A stretch of DNA of 64,000 nt from Hyphomicrobium_A sp963726795 (lineage in GTDB: Bacteria; Pseudomonadota; Alphaproteobacteria; Rhizobiales; Hyphomicrobiaceae). Both the position numbers and the translations under genes were made by a program. Numbering within the stretch: the stretch's first letter is position 1; the number at the start of each line of letters is the position of its first letter. Under the pieces are notes generated by a model that worked only from the letters and a program-made list of their open reading frames with translations, did no database searches and was not told the DNA's origin. The DNA lies in assembly GCA_963726795.1 (NCBI GenBank), contig CAVSDD010000004.1, forward strand, positions 62,001-126,000, read 5' to 3'. Below, piece by piece: positions 8,836 through 17,498 of the stretch.

Positions 8836-9651
8836 TTGCTCGTCTCGATCGGACACGTGACAAAATACTCGCGGGCCGCTCCCGTCTCCTACAGCGTGCA
8901 AAGCCTGCGGTTGACGCCGCCGTCGTTCGATGGCCAGCAGGTCGTGAGCTGGAGCATCGAGATGCCGCACATCGATGAAGCCGTGCGCTTCCGCGACAGC
9001 TTCGGCAACATCGCCCATCTGGTGGTGCTGCCAAAGCCGCTCAGCGAGATCTCGATCGTCGCGCGCGGCACGGTCGAAACGCGTGATCGCGCGGGCGTCG
9101 CTCGCGGCATGGTCGAGATCGCGCCGGCGAGGGTCTACAAGCGCACAACGCCGCGCACGGCACCGGACGATGCGATCCGCGCCCTGGCCGCCGACACGAG
9201 CGCGACCGAGCCGCTCGAACGCATGCACAAGCTGATGGAAATGGTGCACGAGCGCGTAGCGTACGCCATCGGCACCACCAGCGCTGCTACGACCGCCGCG
9301 GAAGCCTTCAAGGCCGGCCAAGGCGTCTGCCAGGATCACGCGCACATCTTCATTTCGGCGGCCCGCGTTCTCGACCTGCCGGCGCGCTACGTGAACGGCT
9401 ACTTTCTCACCGATAGCGACTGCCCGGCCGAGGCGCACCACGCCTGGGCAGAGGTCTGGCTGACCGGCCTCGGTTGGGTCGGCTTCGATGCGGCGAACAA
9501 TATGTGCCCCACGGACCGTTACGTCCGGCTCGCTTGCGGGCTCGATTCGGCATCCGCCGCGCCCATCCGTGGCACCCGCCGGGGGGGCGTCGAGGAGGTG
9601 CTTGACGTAACGGTCGAAGTCCAGCAGCAAAGCGCCCAACAACAGCAGTGA
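8836..9651 (+). CDS. Transglutaminase-like cysteine protease family protein (COG1305)
   Basis: A protein of about 271 residues with the bacterial transglutaminase-like fold. The triad is visible: Cys165 in GQGVCQDHAHIF, His202 in HHAWAEVW and Asp218 in GWVGFDAANN. An N-terminal beta-rich domain opens with IGHVTKYSRAAPVSYSVQSL, the usual form. I chose TTG 8836 because AGGAG lies ten bases upstream and family homology starts there. The open frame itself extends back into the alpha-E gene. The C-terminus is a Gln-rich tail. As the third gene of the Anbu cluster it may process the same unknown peptide substrate. Confidence 0.9.
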   Translation: MLVSIGHVTKYSRAAPVSYSVQSLRLTPPSFDGQQVVSWSIEMPHIDEAVRFRDSFGNIAHLVVLPKPLSEISIVARGTVETRDRAGVARGMVEIAPARVYKRTTPRTAPDDAIRALAADTSATEPLERMHKLMEMVHERVAYAIGTTSAATTAAEAFKAGQGVCQDHAHIFISAARVLDLPARYVNGYFLTDSDCPAEAHHAWAEVWLTGLGWVGFDAANNMCPTDRYVRLACGLDSASAAPIRGTRRGGVEEVLDVTVEVQQQSAQQQQ

Positions 9652-9697
9652 GCCGGCGGACGCCGCCCGGCGATCCACGCACTTCGGGGTTTGGGCC

Positions 9698-10429
9698 ATG
9701 ACCTATTGCGTCGCGATGCGACTGAACCGCGGCCTCGTGTTCGCGGCGGACACGCGCACGAACGCGGGCGTCGACAACATCGCGCAGTTCCGCAAGATCC
9801 ATTACTGGTGCGAGCGCGGCGACCGCGTCATCGTGCTGCTCGCCGCCGGCAATCTTTCGCTGACGCAGTCGGTCGTAAGCATCCTGAACGAGCAGCTCAT
9901 CGAGCCCGATCCCGAAAAGGACAACCTGCTCAACGTGCACTCCATGTATCGCGCGGCGCGTCTCGTCGGCGATGCGGTGCGTACCGTACGCTCCATCGAC
10001 GGGCCGGCGCTCGATGCCCACAAGATGGGATTTGCCGGATCGTTCATCCTCGGCGGCCAGATCAAGCAGGAGCCCCCGCGCCTGTTTCAGGTCTACCCGG
10101 AAGGCAACTTCATCGAGGCGACCGACGACACGCCCTATTTCCAGATCGGCGAGCACAAGTATGGCAAGCCCATTCTCGACCGCGTGGCACAGCCGACCAT
10201 GCGGCTTGGCGAGGCGGCGAAGCTCATCCTGCTCTCGTTCGATTCGACCTTGCGCTCCAACCTGTCGGTCGGCATGCCCATCGATATCCTGGTCTACGAG
10301 CGCGACAATTTGGACCTGAGGCGCGAAAAGCGGATCGACCGGGAGAACGAGTATTTCAAGAAGCTGTCGAGCTCCTGGTCGGAAGCGCTGCGCGAGGCCT
10401 TCACCAAGATCGACGAGTTTGACGTCTAG
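9698..10429 (+). CDS. Anbu / bacterial proteasome-like homolog (COG3484)
   Basis: A 243-residue Ntn-hydrolase of the Anbu (ancestral beta-subunit) family, related to HslV and proteasome beta subunits. It begins MTYCVAMRLNRGLVFAADTR, so the nucleophile is the Thr exposed after Met removal. GLVFAADTRTNAG and the LLAAGNLSLTQSV motif match the family. Published Anbu proteins form lock-washer or helical oligomers and their substrate is unknown. The gene closes the four-gene operon with ATP-grasp, alpha-E and transglutaminase, the most common Anbu context. The start ATG 9698 lies 46 bases after the preceding stop. Confidence 0.93.
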   Translation: MTYCVAMRLNRGLVFAADTRTNAGVDNIAQFRKIHYWCERGDRVIVLLAAGNLSLTQSVVSILNEQLIEPDPEKDNLLNVHSMYRAARLVGDAVRTVRSIDGPALDAHKMGFAGSFILGGQIKQEPPRLFQVYPEGNFIEATDDTPYFQIGEHKYGKPILDRVAQPTMRLGEAAKLILLSFDSTLRSNLSVGMPIDILVYERDNLDLRREKRIDRENEYFKKLSSSWSEALREAFTKIDEFDV

Positions 10430-10545
10430 CCTGTGACGGCGGACGCAAGCCGCTTGCCTGGGCCTCGCGCCCCGGCTAAGCCGCAGCGCTGTGGCTGGTT
10501 GCGCACTGCCCCGTCGGGCTCCGGTCAAGACACTGGGAGGAAGCC

Positions 10546-11859
10546 GTGAACATTTGCATGGTTGGCGCCGGCTATGTGGGACTCGTCTCCGCCGCCTGCT
10601 TCTCCGAGTTCGGGTGGACCGTCACCTGCATCGACAAGGACGAGGCGCGCTTGGCCGAGCTCAACGCCGGCCGCTCCCCGATCTACGAGCCTGGCCTCGA
10701 CGATCTCGTCTCGCGCAACATGCGCTCGGGGCGGCTGATCTTCAGCAGGGAATTGGGTCCCGCGGCTGCCAAAGCCGATATCGTGCTCCTGGCGGTCGGC
10801 ACGCCGATGCGGCGCGGCGATGGCTATGCGGATCTGTCCTACGTCTACGCCGCGGTCGAGGAGCTGGCGCCGCATCTCAACGGCTTCACCGTCATCGTCA
10901 CCAAATCGACGGTGCCGGTGGGGACCAGCCGCGAGATCGAGAATCGCGTGCGCGCAATCAGGCCCGACGCCGAGTTCGCCGTGTGCTCGAATCCTGAGTT
11001 CCTGCGCGAAGGCTCGGCGATCCAGGACTTCATGCATCCCGATCGCGTTCTTGTCGGCGTGGATGATGAGCGCGCGCGCGAGCTGATGGCGCGCCTGTAC
11101 AAGCCGCTCGCGTTGCGCAACGCGCCGGTGATGTTCGTCGGCCGCGAGTCCGCCGAGCTGGCAAAATATGCCGCCAACGCGTTCCTCGCCTTGAAGATCA
11201 GCTTCATCAACGAGGTTGCTGACGTGTGCGAGGTGCTGGGCGCCGACGTGCAGGAGGTCGCCTCGGCCATCGGCAAGGACCGCCGCATCGGCGACAAGTT
11301 CCTGCATCCGGGCCCGGGCTACGGCGGCTCGTGCTTCCCCAAGGACGTCTCGGCCATTATCCGCACCGCGCGCGAAGCAAGATCGCCGCTGTCGATCATC
11401 GAGCAGGTCGAGCGCGTCAATCACGAGCGCAAGATCGCCATGACCGGGCGCATCGAGGCCGCGTGCGGTGGCTCGGTACGCGGCAAGACCGTCGCGATGC
11501 TCGGCGTCACCTTCAAGCCGAACACGGACGACATGCGCGACGCGCCGAGCCTCGTCATCGTGCCGATGCTGCAGGAGCGCGGAGGGAGCGTGCGCGCCTA
11601 CGATCCGCAGGGGCGCAAGCACGGCGAGGCGCTGCTGCCGGGCATTACCTGGTGCGCGAATGCGCTCGAGGCCGCGCAAGGCGCCGACGTTGTCGTCGTC
11701 GTCACCGAATGGAATGAGTTCCGCGCGCTCGATCTCGCCGCCATCAAGGGCGCGATGCGCGGCAATGCTCTCGTCGATCTGCGCAACGTCTTTCCCGCGC
11801 AGACCGCCGAGGATGCAGGCCTTACGTACAAAGGCATCGGGCGCGGTTTCGCGGGCTAG
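10546..11859 (+). CDS. ugd: UDP-glucose 6-dehydrogenase
   Basis: A 437-residue NAD-dependent UDP-glucose/GDP-mannose dehydrogenase that makes UDP-glucuronate for surface polysaccharide. It has the Rossmann GxGxxG (GAGYVG, 7-12), the central KYAANAFLALKISFINE helix, and the catalytic Cys263 in GPGYGGSCFPKD. The NAD-binding end FKPNTDDMRDAPS lies in the C-terminal half. The start is GTG 10546 with GGGAGG at 10535-10540. It stands alone; the convergent neighbour is the broken ABC exporter. A GDP-mannose dehydrogenase identity is less likely given length and motifs. Confidence 0.95.
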   Translation: MNICMVGAGYVGLVSAACFSEFGWTVTCIDKDEARLAELNAGRSPIYEPGLDDLVSRNMRSGRLIFSRELGPAAAKADIVLLAVGTPMRRGDGYADLSYVYAAVEELAPHLNGFTVIVTKSTVPVGTSREIENRVRAIRPDAEFAVCSNPEFLREGSAIQDFMHPDRVLVGVDDERARELMARLYKPLALRNAPVMFVGRESAELAKYAANAFLALKISFINEVADVCEVLGADVQEVASAIGKDRRIGDKFLHPGPGYGGSCFPKDVSAIIRTAREARSPLSIIEQVERVNHERKIAMTGRIEAACGGSVRGKTVAMLGVTFKPNTDDMRDAPSLVIVPMLQERGGSVRAYDPQGRKHGEALLPGITWCANALEAAQGADVVVVVTEWNEFRALDLAAIKGAMRGNALVDLRNVFPAQTAEDAGLTYKGIGRGFAG

Positions 11860-12510
11860 TCACGCGGAGGCACGCCGCGCCGTTGGCGGCTGCAGCTCCG
11901 TTGGCGAGAACCGACCAAAAGCCCTCACGCGTCCGGCGCTAAGCGCGAGCACCTGGTCGAGGCCAACGAGCGCGCTTTTCCGGTGCGCGATCACGATCAC
12001 GATGCCGCCGCGCCGCCGCACGGCCCCGACCGCCTCGTTGAGACAGCGCACGCCGCTAGCATCGAGGTTGGCGTCGGGCTCGTCGAGCACCACCAGGAAG
12101 GGATCGCCGTAGAGCGCGCGTGCGAGTGCCAGGCGCTGGCGCTGGCCGGCCGACAGGGCCACGCCGCCAGCGCCGATTTCGGCGCGGTAGCCGCCCGGCA
12201 CCGTCTCTGCAATCTGAGCAAATCCGGCGGCCCGCGCCGCGGCTACGACCGCCTGCTCCGGCGCGGCCGGGTCGAAGCGGGCGATGTTGTCGGCAATCGT
12301 GCCATCGAGCAGCTGGATGTCCTGCGGCAGGTAGCCGACGTGACGGCCGATCTCGTCCGGGTCGCAGTCGCAAAGCCGTATGCCGTCGAGGCACACGCTG
12401 CCACTCGCTGGCGGCCAGATGCCGACGAGCGCGCGCGCAAGCGTTGATTTTCCAGCGGCGCTCGGCCCCACGATGGCAAGCCCGGCGCCGGCGTGGAGGC
12501 GAAAGCTCAC
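11860..12510 (-). CDS. Type I secretion ABC exporter, ATPase part (downstream fragment of a frameshifted gene)
   Basis: This 216-residue frame is the nucleotide-binding domain of a PrtD/HlyB-type exporter. Walker A is GPSAAGKST (15-23), the signature is LSAGQRQRLALARAL (from 119) with Ala for the usual Gly, Walker B is FLVVLDEP (138-145), and the switch His176 is in VIAHRK. It starts at GTG 12510, overlapping the stop of the permease fragment, but lacks the first strand of the domain. That strand (AEPTLRDVSFRL) is encoded in this same frame upstream of the GTG. The two fragments total ~571 residues, the normal length of one PrtD-type protein, so this is one gene split by a one-base shift. Confidence 0.8.
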   Translation of the reverse strand: MSFRLHAGAGLAIVGPSAAGKSTLARALVGIWPPASGSVCLDGIRLCDCDPDEIGRHVGYLPQDIQLLDGTIADNIARFDPAAPEQAVVAAARAAGFAQIAETVPGGYRAEIGAGGVALSAGQRQRLALARALYGDPFLVVLDEPDANLDASGVRCLNEAVGAVRRRGGIVIVIAHRKSALVGLDQVLALSAGRVRAFGRFSPTELQPPTARRASA

Positions 12511-13574
12511 ATCGCGCAGCGTCGGCTCGGCACGCCGGGCGGAGCAAGCGACAGCTGCTCGACGCGAAGCTCCCTGGATGGCCGCAAGTCGCGCATGGGC
12601 CGAGCCCCTTCTGCCGGAGCCGCAACGAGAAGCTCGGCCAGCCGCGCGTAGCTTTGGCGGGCGCCCGTGAGCGTGCGCCAGTGCGCGATGACCGATTCAA
12701 CCGGTGCCAGCGCGCGCGCCAAAATAATGGAAGCCGCGAGCATCGAGCCGGCCGAGCCGCGGCCGCTGATCGCCAGATAGGCACCGAGCCCCAGCATGCC
12801 CGATTGCAGCGCGGGGCGCGCCGCCTTGATGGCGGCCGTCGCGGCGTTGGCACGCTGCGCCTTCCTCGCCTGATGATCGATGTGGCTGTCATTGAGCGTC
12901 GACCAGCGCTCGCTCGCGCGTCCAAGAAAGCCCATCGCGCGAATGGCGCCCGCACTGCGCTGCGCGGCGGCCACAAAGCCCGATCGCTTTCCCGCAGCGG
13001 CCTTGGCCGCGACAACATCCTGCCGGCCAAAGACCTCGACTCTCGCAACGATAATGACCAACAAAACCGCGCCGGCCACGGCGAGCGCGCCCATCAGAGG
13101 GCTCAGCAGGAAGATCGCGAGCAGGTAGAGCGGGATGAAGGGTAGGTCGAACAACGCCACCGGCGCGCTGCTGGTCAGAAAGTTGCGGATTTGCTCCAGG
13201 TCGTGAACGGGCTGCGGTGCTCGCGCCGCGCCCGCGCCGAGCGACAAATTTTGCCCTGCCGCGAATACTTTCGCACTCAGGTCGCGGTCGATCTGGACAG
13301 CGGCGCCGCTCAGCAACTTGAAGCGCAGCGCGTCGAGCAGTCCGCTGATCGTATAGAGCGCAAGCATTGCCAGCGTCAGCCCGCCGAGCGCGGAAAGATC
13401 GCGGGCCGGCACGACGACGTTGTAGATTTTCAGCGCATAGAGGGAGCCGGTGAGCGCGAGCACGCTGATCGCGCAGGAGGCCACCGCGGCGGCACAGATG
13501 GCGCGGCGGTTGCGACGCAAGGCTTCGGCTAGCCCACAGCATCGTGCTGCCGCGCGGCTTTCAAGCAGCGCCAT
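12507..13574 (-). CDS. Type I secretion ABC exporter, membrane part (upstream fragment of a frameshifted gene)
   Basis: A 355-residue frame with the six-helix membrane domain of type I secretion system permease/ATPases (PrtD, AprD, LipB type). Typical parts are FDLPFIPLYLLAIFLLSPLMG, GRQDVVAAKAAAGKRSGFV and the IRAMGFLGRASERW segment. The frame runs on into the linker LRVEQLSLAPPG and then ends with unrelated VPSRRCAM. Dropping into the neighbouring frame at about 12530-12540 restores AEPTLRDVSF and the ATPase. No membrane-fusion protein or outer-membrane partner is visible nearby, so even an intact gene would be an orphan here. Confidence 0.8.
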   Translation of the reverse strand: MALLESRAAARCCGLAEALRRNRRAICAAAVASCAISVLALTGSLYALKIYNVVVPARDLSALGGLTLAMLALYTISGLLDALRFKLLSGAAVQIDRDLSAKVFAAGQNLSLGAGAARAPQPVHDLEQIRNFLTSSAPVALFDLPFIPLYLLAIFLLSPLMGALAVAGAVLLVIIVARVEVFGRQDVVAAKAAAGKRSGFVAAAQRSAGAIRAMGFLGRASERWSTLNDSHIDHQARKAQRANAATAAIKAARPALQSGMLGLGAYLAISGRGSAGSMLAASIILARALAPVESVIAHWRTLTGARQSYARLAELLVAAPAEGARPMRDLRPSRELRVEQLSLAPPGVPSRRCAM

Positions 13575-13777
13575 CCAATCCTCGCGACGCGTCCCATCGA
13601 GGCGTCGCCGGTCGCCGAATATCCTGCGAGCCCTGTTCCGGCACGATACGATCGAAGGCGCGCGTTTACCACCTATGGTTGCGGATGCTTTGTGGATCGC
13701 GAGAGGGGCGAGGACCGACTAGAATTGGGTCAAATCGATCGCCGGAGATCTCCAACCCCCGAACCGGAAAGGAAAAA
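13575..13777. other. Divergent promoter region between the ABC exporter and fbp
   Basis: About 200 bases without a supported gene, between the start of the minus-strand exporter and the leader ORF of the plus-strand fbp. It should carry promoters for both. I see no clear -35/-10 pair or operator. The 3' end has the purine-rich ribosome site GGAAAGG (13766-13772) that serves the short leader ORF. Confidence 0.35.
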
Positions 13778-13828
13778 ATGCGACTCTTGTCGCGGTGTTC
13801 AAGAAAAGTGGATTACAAAAGCGAATGA
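13778..13828 (+). CDS. Possible 16-residue leader peptide coupled to fbp
   Basis: A short frame, MRLLSRCSRKVDYKSE, follows a good ribosome site (GGAAAGG, spacing about five bases). Its TGA stop (13826-13828) overlaps an ATG at 13825 in the fbp frame as ATGA, the classical arrangement for translational coupling. No homolog is known to me. It could be a regulatory leader, chance, or the true start of fbp displaced by an indel. Support is positional only. Confidence 0.3.
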   Translation: MRLLSRCSRKVDYKSE

Positions 13829-14916
13829 ACGAAAACGCGAGCGGGCCGGTCAACGAGCCCGCCACAACCTCAGGGAGAGGCTCAGGGATGGCGCAGCTGC
13901 AGTCGCTCGCCGGCTATTTCGCCGGCTGGGCCCGCGGCAGGCCGGCACGCGAGGCGGTGGCGGCGACGGTCGGCGCGCTTGCCGCTGCGAGCTCGGAAAT
14001 TGCCGAGCTGCTCGGACGCGGCGCGCTCGCAGGGCATTTCGGCCGCGCAACGGGAAAGCACGAGCAGAAAGAGATCGACGTCCTCACCAACGATCTCATC
14101 GTCGCCGCGATGCGCCGCGCTCCGGTCGCCGCGATCGCGTCCGAGGAGATGGACGCTCCGCTGCTGCTCGACGAAAAAGCCCCGCTTCTCGTCGCGGTCG
14201 ATCCGCTTGATGGCTCCTCCAACGTCGACGCGAACGCGGCGATGGGAACGATCTTCACGGTGCTGCCGGCGCTGCAGCACAATGCCGAGCCTTCGGCCTT
14301 CCAGCAGCCGGGCGTCAACCAGCTTGCCGGCGGCTTCTTCGTCTACGGCCCGCAAACCGTGCTCGTGGTGAGCGTCGGCGCCGGCACGCAGATTTTCACG
14401 CTCGACCGCGACACCGGCGTCTTCGTGCTGACGCATCCCAAAGTCGAGATCCCGCTGCGGACGACCGAGTACGCGATCAACGGCTCGAACTCGCGTCAGT
14501 GGGACGACCCCGTGCGCACCTACGTGGACGACTGCAAGCGCGGCAAGGATGGCCCGCGCGGCGTCGACTTCAACATGCGCTGGACCGGCACGCCCGTTGT
14601 CGACATCTATCGCATCCTGTCGCGCGGCGGGATCTACCTTTATCCCGGCGACAAGCGTCGCGAATTTCGCAACGGCCGGTTGCGGCTGATCTACGAGGCG
14701 AACCCCATTGCCTGGATCATCGAGCAAGCCGGTGGCGTCGCCTCCACCGGGCGCGAGCGCGTGCTCGAGTTGCGGCCCAAATCCTTGCACGAACGGGTGC
14801 CGCTGATTGCCGGATCGCGCGCCGAGGTCGAGCACGTGGTGCGCCTGCACGACGGCAACCAGATGCGGGGTGAGCGGTCGCCCCTGTTCAGCCGCCGCGG
14901 CCTGTTGCGGTTCTGA
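13825..14916 (+). CDS. fbp: Fructose-1,6-bisphosphatase, class 1
   Basis: A class 1 FBPase that removes the C1 phosphate of fructose 1,6-bisphosphate in gluconeogenesis and the Calvin cycle. Metal-site motifs are IASEEMD (Glu107-Glu108) and DPLDGSSN (126-133), counted from ATG 13825. The frame is open from GTG 13795. ATG 13825 overlaps the leader-peptide stop, whereas ATG 13888 has a good GGGAGAGG site and matches where family homology begins (342 residues). The start is therefore uncertain. Phosphoribulokinase follows 40 bases downstream, so a cbbF-like role in ribulose bisphosphate metabolism is likely. Confidence 0.92.
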   Translation: MNENASGPVNEPATTSGRGSGMAQLQSLAGYFAGWARGRPAREAVAATVGALAAASSEIAELLGRGALAGHFGRATGKHEQKEIDVLTNDLIVAAMRRAPVAAIASEEMDAPLLLDEKAPLLVAVDPLDGSSNVDANAAMGTIFTVLPALQHNAEPSAFQQPGVNQLAGGFFVYGPQTVLVVSVGAGTQIFTLDRDTGVFVLTHPKVEIPLRTTEYAINGSNSRQWDDPVRTYVDDCKRGKDGPRGVDFNMRWTGTPVVDIYRILSRGGIYLYPGDKRREFRNGRLRLIYEANPIAWIIEQAGGVASTGRERVLELRPKSLHERVPLIAGSRAEVEHVVRLHDGNQMRGERSPLFSRRGLLRF

Positions 14917-14956
14917 TTTCTTAAGCGATTGCCGGTACGAGAAGCTCGCGGAGACC

Positions 14957-15832
14957 ATGTCAGCAAAGCATCCCATCATATCGGTCACGGGTTCCTCGGG
15001 AGCCGGCACGACGTCGGTCCGCCAGACGTTCGAGACGATATTCCGCCGCGAGCACATCACGGCTGCCTTCATCGAGGGCGACGCCTTCCATCGCTATGAC
15101 CGCGCCGAGATGGAGTGCGCGATGGCGGAGGCAAAGAAACGCGGCAACAACAACTTCAGTCATTTCGGGCTTGAATCGAACCTGCTGGCGGAACTCGAGA
15201 AGGTGTTTCGCACCTACGGCGAGCAGGGCACCGGCCACACCCGGCACTACGTCCACGACGAGCGGGAAGCCGAGCGGCATGGCTCGCCGGTCGGCACGTT
15301 CACGCCCTGGGCCGATTTTCCGCGCGGCACCGACCTCATGTTCTACGAGGGGTTGCATGGGGCGGTGGTGACGGACCAGGTCGACGTTGCCAAGCACGCC
15401 GACCTGAAGATCGGCGTCGTTCCGGTCATCAACCTCGAGTGGATCCAGAAGGTCGCGCGCGACAAGACGTTGCGCGGCTACAGTCACGAAGCGGCCATCG
15501 ACGCGATCCTCACGCGCATGCCCGACTACGTGAAGTTCATCTGTCCGCAATTCACCGAGACGGATATCAATTTCCAGCGCATACCGACAGTGGATACGTC
15601 CAATCCGTTCGTCGCGCGCTGGATACCGACGCCGGATAAATCGATGGTCGTCATCCGCTTCCGCGATCCGCGCGGCATCGACTTCCCCTATCTGCTGTCC
15701 ATGATCCAGATGAGCTTCATGTCGCGCGCCAACTCGATCGTCATCCCCGGCGGCATGCTCGATCTCGCGATGCAACTCATCCTGACCCCGCTTATATTGA
15801 CCCTGGTAGAGCGCAAGCGCCGCGCCAATTGA
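14957..15832 (+). CDS. prkB: Phosphoribulokinase
   Basis: A 291-residue phosphoribulokinase of the proteobacterial class (CbbP/PrkB), which phosphorylates ribulose 5-phosphate to ribulose 1,5-bisphosphate. The P-loop GSSGAGTTS (12-20) and the catalytic EGDAFHRYDR (Asp42) are visible. FYEGLHGAVV and RIPTVDTSNPF are family-typical. ATG 14957 is chosen because homology begins exactly there; the open frame extends back into fbp. It sits between fbp and rpe. No RuBisCO gene is in the window. In RuBisCO-lacking serine-cycle methylotrophs the product can instead serve as a regulatory metabolite. Confidence 0.94.
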   Translation: MSAKHPIISVTGSSGAGTTSVRQTFETIFRREHITAAFIEGDAFHRYDRAEMECAMAEAKKRGNNNFSHFGLESNLLAELEKVFRTYGEQGTGHTRHYVHDEREAERHGSPVGTFTPWADFPRGTDLMFYEGLHGAVVTDQVDVAKHADLKIGVVPVINLEWIQKVARDKTLRGYSHEAAIDAILTRMPDYVKFICPQFTETDINFQRIPTVDTSNPFVARWIPTPDKSMVVIRFRDPRGIDFPYLLSMIQMSFMSRANSIVIPGGMLDLAMQLILTPLILTLVERKRRAN

Positions 15833-15946
15833 ACGATGCGCGATCGGTGGCGTTCCTGGTGGATGTGATGGGTTAGCCTGCGCGCGGCGCCAGAATTGGC
15901 GTAACACGTTGCCAGACCAAAGCCGGTTTGACGGAGAGGATTTGAG

Positions 15947-16636
15947 ATGGCCCGACCGATCGTTATCGCGCCCTCGCTATTGTCCGCCGACTTCTCGCGG
16001 CTGGCCGACGACATCGCCGCCGTCGAAGCGGCGGGCGCCGACTGGATCCATCTCGACGTCATGGACGGGCACTTCGTGCCCAACATCACGTTCGGGCCCC
16101 CCGTCGTGAAATCGATCCGCCGCACGACGCGCAAACCCTTCGACGTGCACCTGATGATCGCGCCGGCCGACCCATACCTGGAAGCGTTTGCGCAGGCCGG
16201 CGCCGACCACATCATCGTGCACCCCGAGGCGGGGCCGCATCTCGACCGCTCGCTGCAGGCGATCCGGGCGCTCGGCAAGAAGGCCGGCGTGGCGCTCAAT
16301 CCGTCGACGCCCGAGGAAGCGATCGCTTACGTGCTCGATCACCTCGACCTCATCCTCGTGATGACGGTCAATCCGGGCTTTGGCGGTCAGTCGTTCATCC
16401 CAGCCATGGTCGACAAGATCGCCCGCGTCAAAGCGATGATCGGCAATCGCGCGATCGATATCGAAGTCGACGGCGGGATCACGCCCGAGACGGCGGGCCT
16501 CGTGACCGCCGCGGGCGCCAACGCGCTTGTTGCGGGCTCAGCCGTGTTCAAGGGCGGCACGCGCGAAGCCTACGCGACCAATATCGCGGCGATCCGCTCA
16601 GCCGCCACGTCGGGCCGCAAGCAAGCCGCCGCCTAA
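15947..16636 (+). CDS. rpe: Ribulose-phosphate 3-epimerase
   Basis: A 229-residue TIM-barrel enzyme that interconverts ribulose 5-phosphate and xylulose 5-phosphate. It begins with APSLLSADFSRL, then IHLDVMDGHFVPNITFG with metal ligands His35 and Asp37, FDVHLMI, MTVNPGFGGQSFI and DGGITPET. All of these are family signatures. The ribosome site GGAGAGG lies just upstream of ATG 15947. It follows prkB by 114 bases on the same strand and probably works in the same pentose-phosphate branch. The gene is convergent with ubiE, with nine bases between them. Confidence 0.96.
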   Translation: MARPIVIAPSLLSADFSRLADDIAAVEAAGADWIHLDVMDGHFVPNITFGPPVVKSIRRTTRKPFDVHLMIAPADPYLEAFAQAGADHIIVHPEAGPHLDRSLQAIRALGKKAGVALNPSTPEEAIAYVLDHLDLILVMTVNPGFGGQSFIPAMVDKIARVKAMIGNRAIDIEVDGGITPETAGLVTAAGANALVAGSAVFKGGTREAYATNIAAIRSAATSGRKQAAA

Positions 16637-16645
16637 CTTACAACG

Positions 16646-17428
16646 TCAGATGCGCCAGCCCGAGTGGATGGCCGCGATGCCGCCCGCGAGATTGCGCCAG
16701 GTCACCCGCTCAAACCCGGCCGCCTCGATCATCTTGGCGAACCGCTTCTGCGGCGGGAAGCGGCGGATGCTCTCGACCAGGTAGCGATAGGAATCCGCGT
16801 CGCCGGCGGCGAGCTGACCTAAGCGCGGGATCACCTGGAAGGAATGGAAGTCGTAGAGCTTGTCGAGGATCGGCACCTCGACGTGCGAGAACTCCAGGCA
16901 AAGAAAGCGCCCGCCCGGCTTCACGACGCGAAAGGCCTCGGTCAGCGCCTGCTCGATGTGGGTGACGTTGCGGATTCCGAACGCGATCGTGCAGGCGTCG
17001 AAGGTCCTGTCCGGCCAGGGCAGCGCCTCGGCGTTGCCCTCAACGAATGAGATCGCTTGCTCGAGCTCCGCCGCCGCCACGCGCCGTCGCCCGACGGCGA
17101 GCATCTCCGGGGAGATGTCGCACAAGACGACCGATGTGTTCGGCCCGCCCGCCTTGGCGCAGCGGATGGCGATGTCGCCCGTGCCGCCGGCGAGATCGAG
17201 CAGCTGAAACGCCCGATCGCCGCGCGGCGGGTTCAGCATCGCGATCAAGTCGTCCTTCCACAGCCGATGCAGGCCACCCGACATCAAATCGTTCATCAGG
17301 TCGTAGCGCTCGGCCACCGAACTGAAGACGCGATTGACCAGCGTCTGTCGGTCGCCTTCGGGCACCTGGCGGTAACCAAAGCTGGTGCCAAGGCTGCTGG
17401 ATGGGGCATCGTCGGGGGGCTGCGGCAT
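16646..17428 (-). CDS. ubiE: Ubiquinone/menaquinone biosynthesis C-methyltransferase
   Basis: A 260-residue SAM-dependent C-methyltransferase for the quinone ring. It contains FGYRQVPEGDRQTLVNRVFSSV-type N-terminal residues, RYDLMNDLMSGGLHRLWKD (42-59), the SAM motif LLDLAGGTGDIA (77-88) and the C-terminal GFERVTWRNLAGGIAAIHSG. It is transcribed away from mutM across about 70 bases. This ubiE/mutM divergent pair near dnaA is common in alphaproteobacteria. Neither the start nor the length is unusual. Confidence 0.96.
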   Translation of the reverse strand: MPQPPDDAPSSSLGTSFGYRQVPEGDRQTLVNRVFSSVAERYDLMNDLMSGGLHRLWKDDLIAMLNPPRGDRAFQLLDLAGGTGDIAIRCAKAGGPNTSVVLCDISPEMLAVGRRRVAAAELEQAISFVEGNAEALPWPDRTFDACTIAFGIRNVTHIEQALTEAFRVVKPGGRFLCLEFSHVEVPILDKLYDFHSFQVIPRLGQLAAGDADSYRYLVESIRRFPPQKRFAKMIEAAGFERVTWRNLAGGIAAIHSGWRI

Positions 17429-17498
17429 CCCCCGACATTAGCGAAGCAGAGCTTGACGCGCTATGCTTGCCGCTTGCCGTCAATTTCAGCCAAATCCC

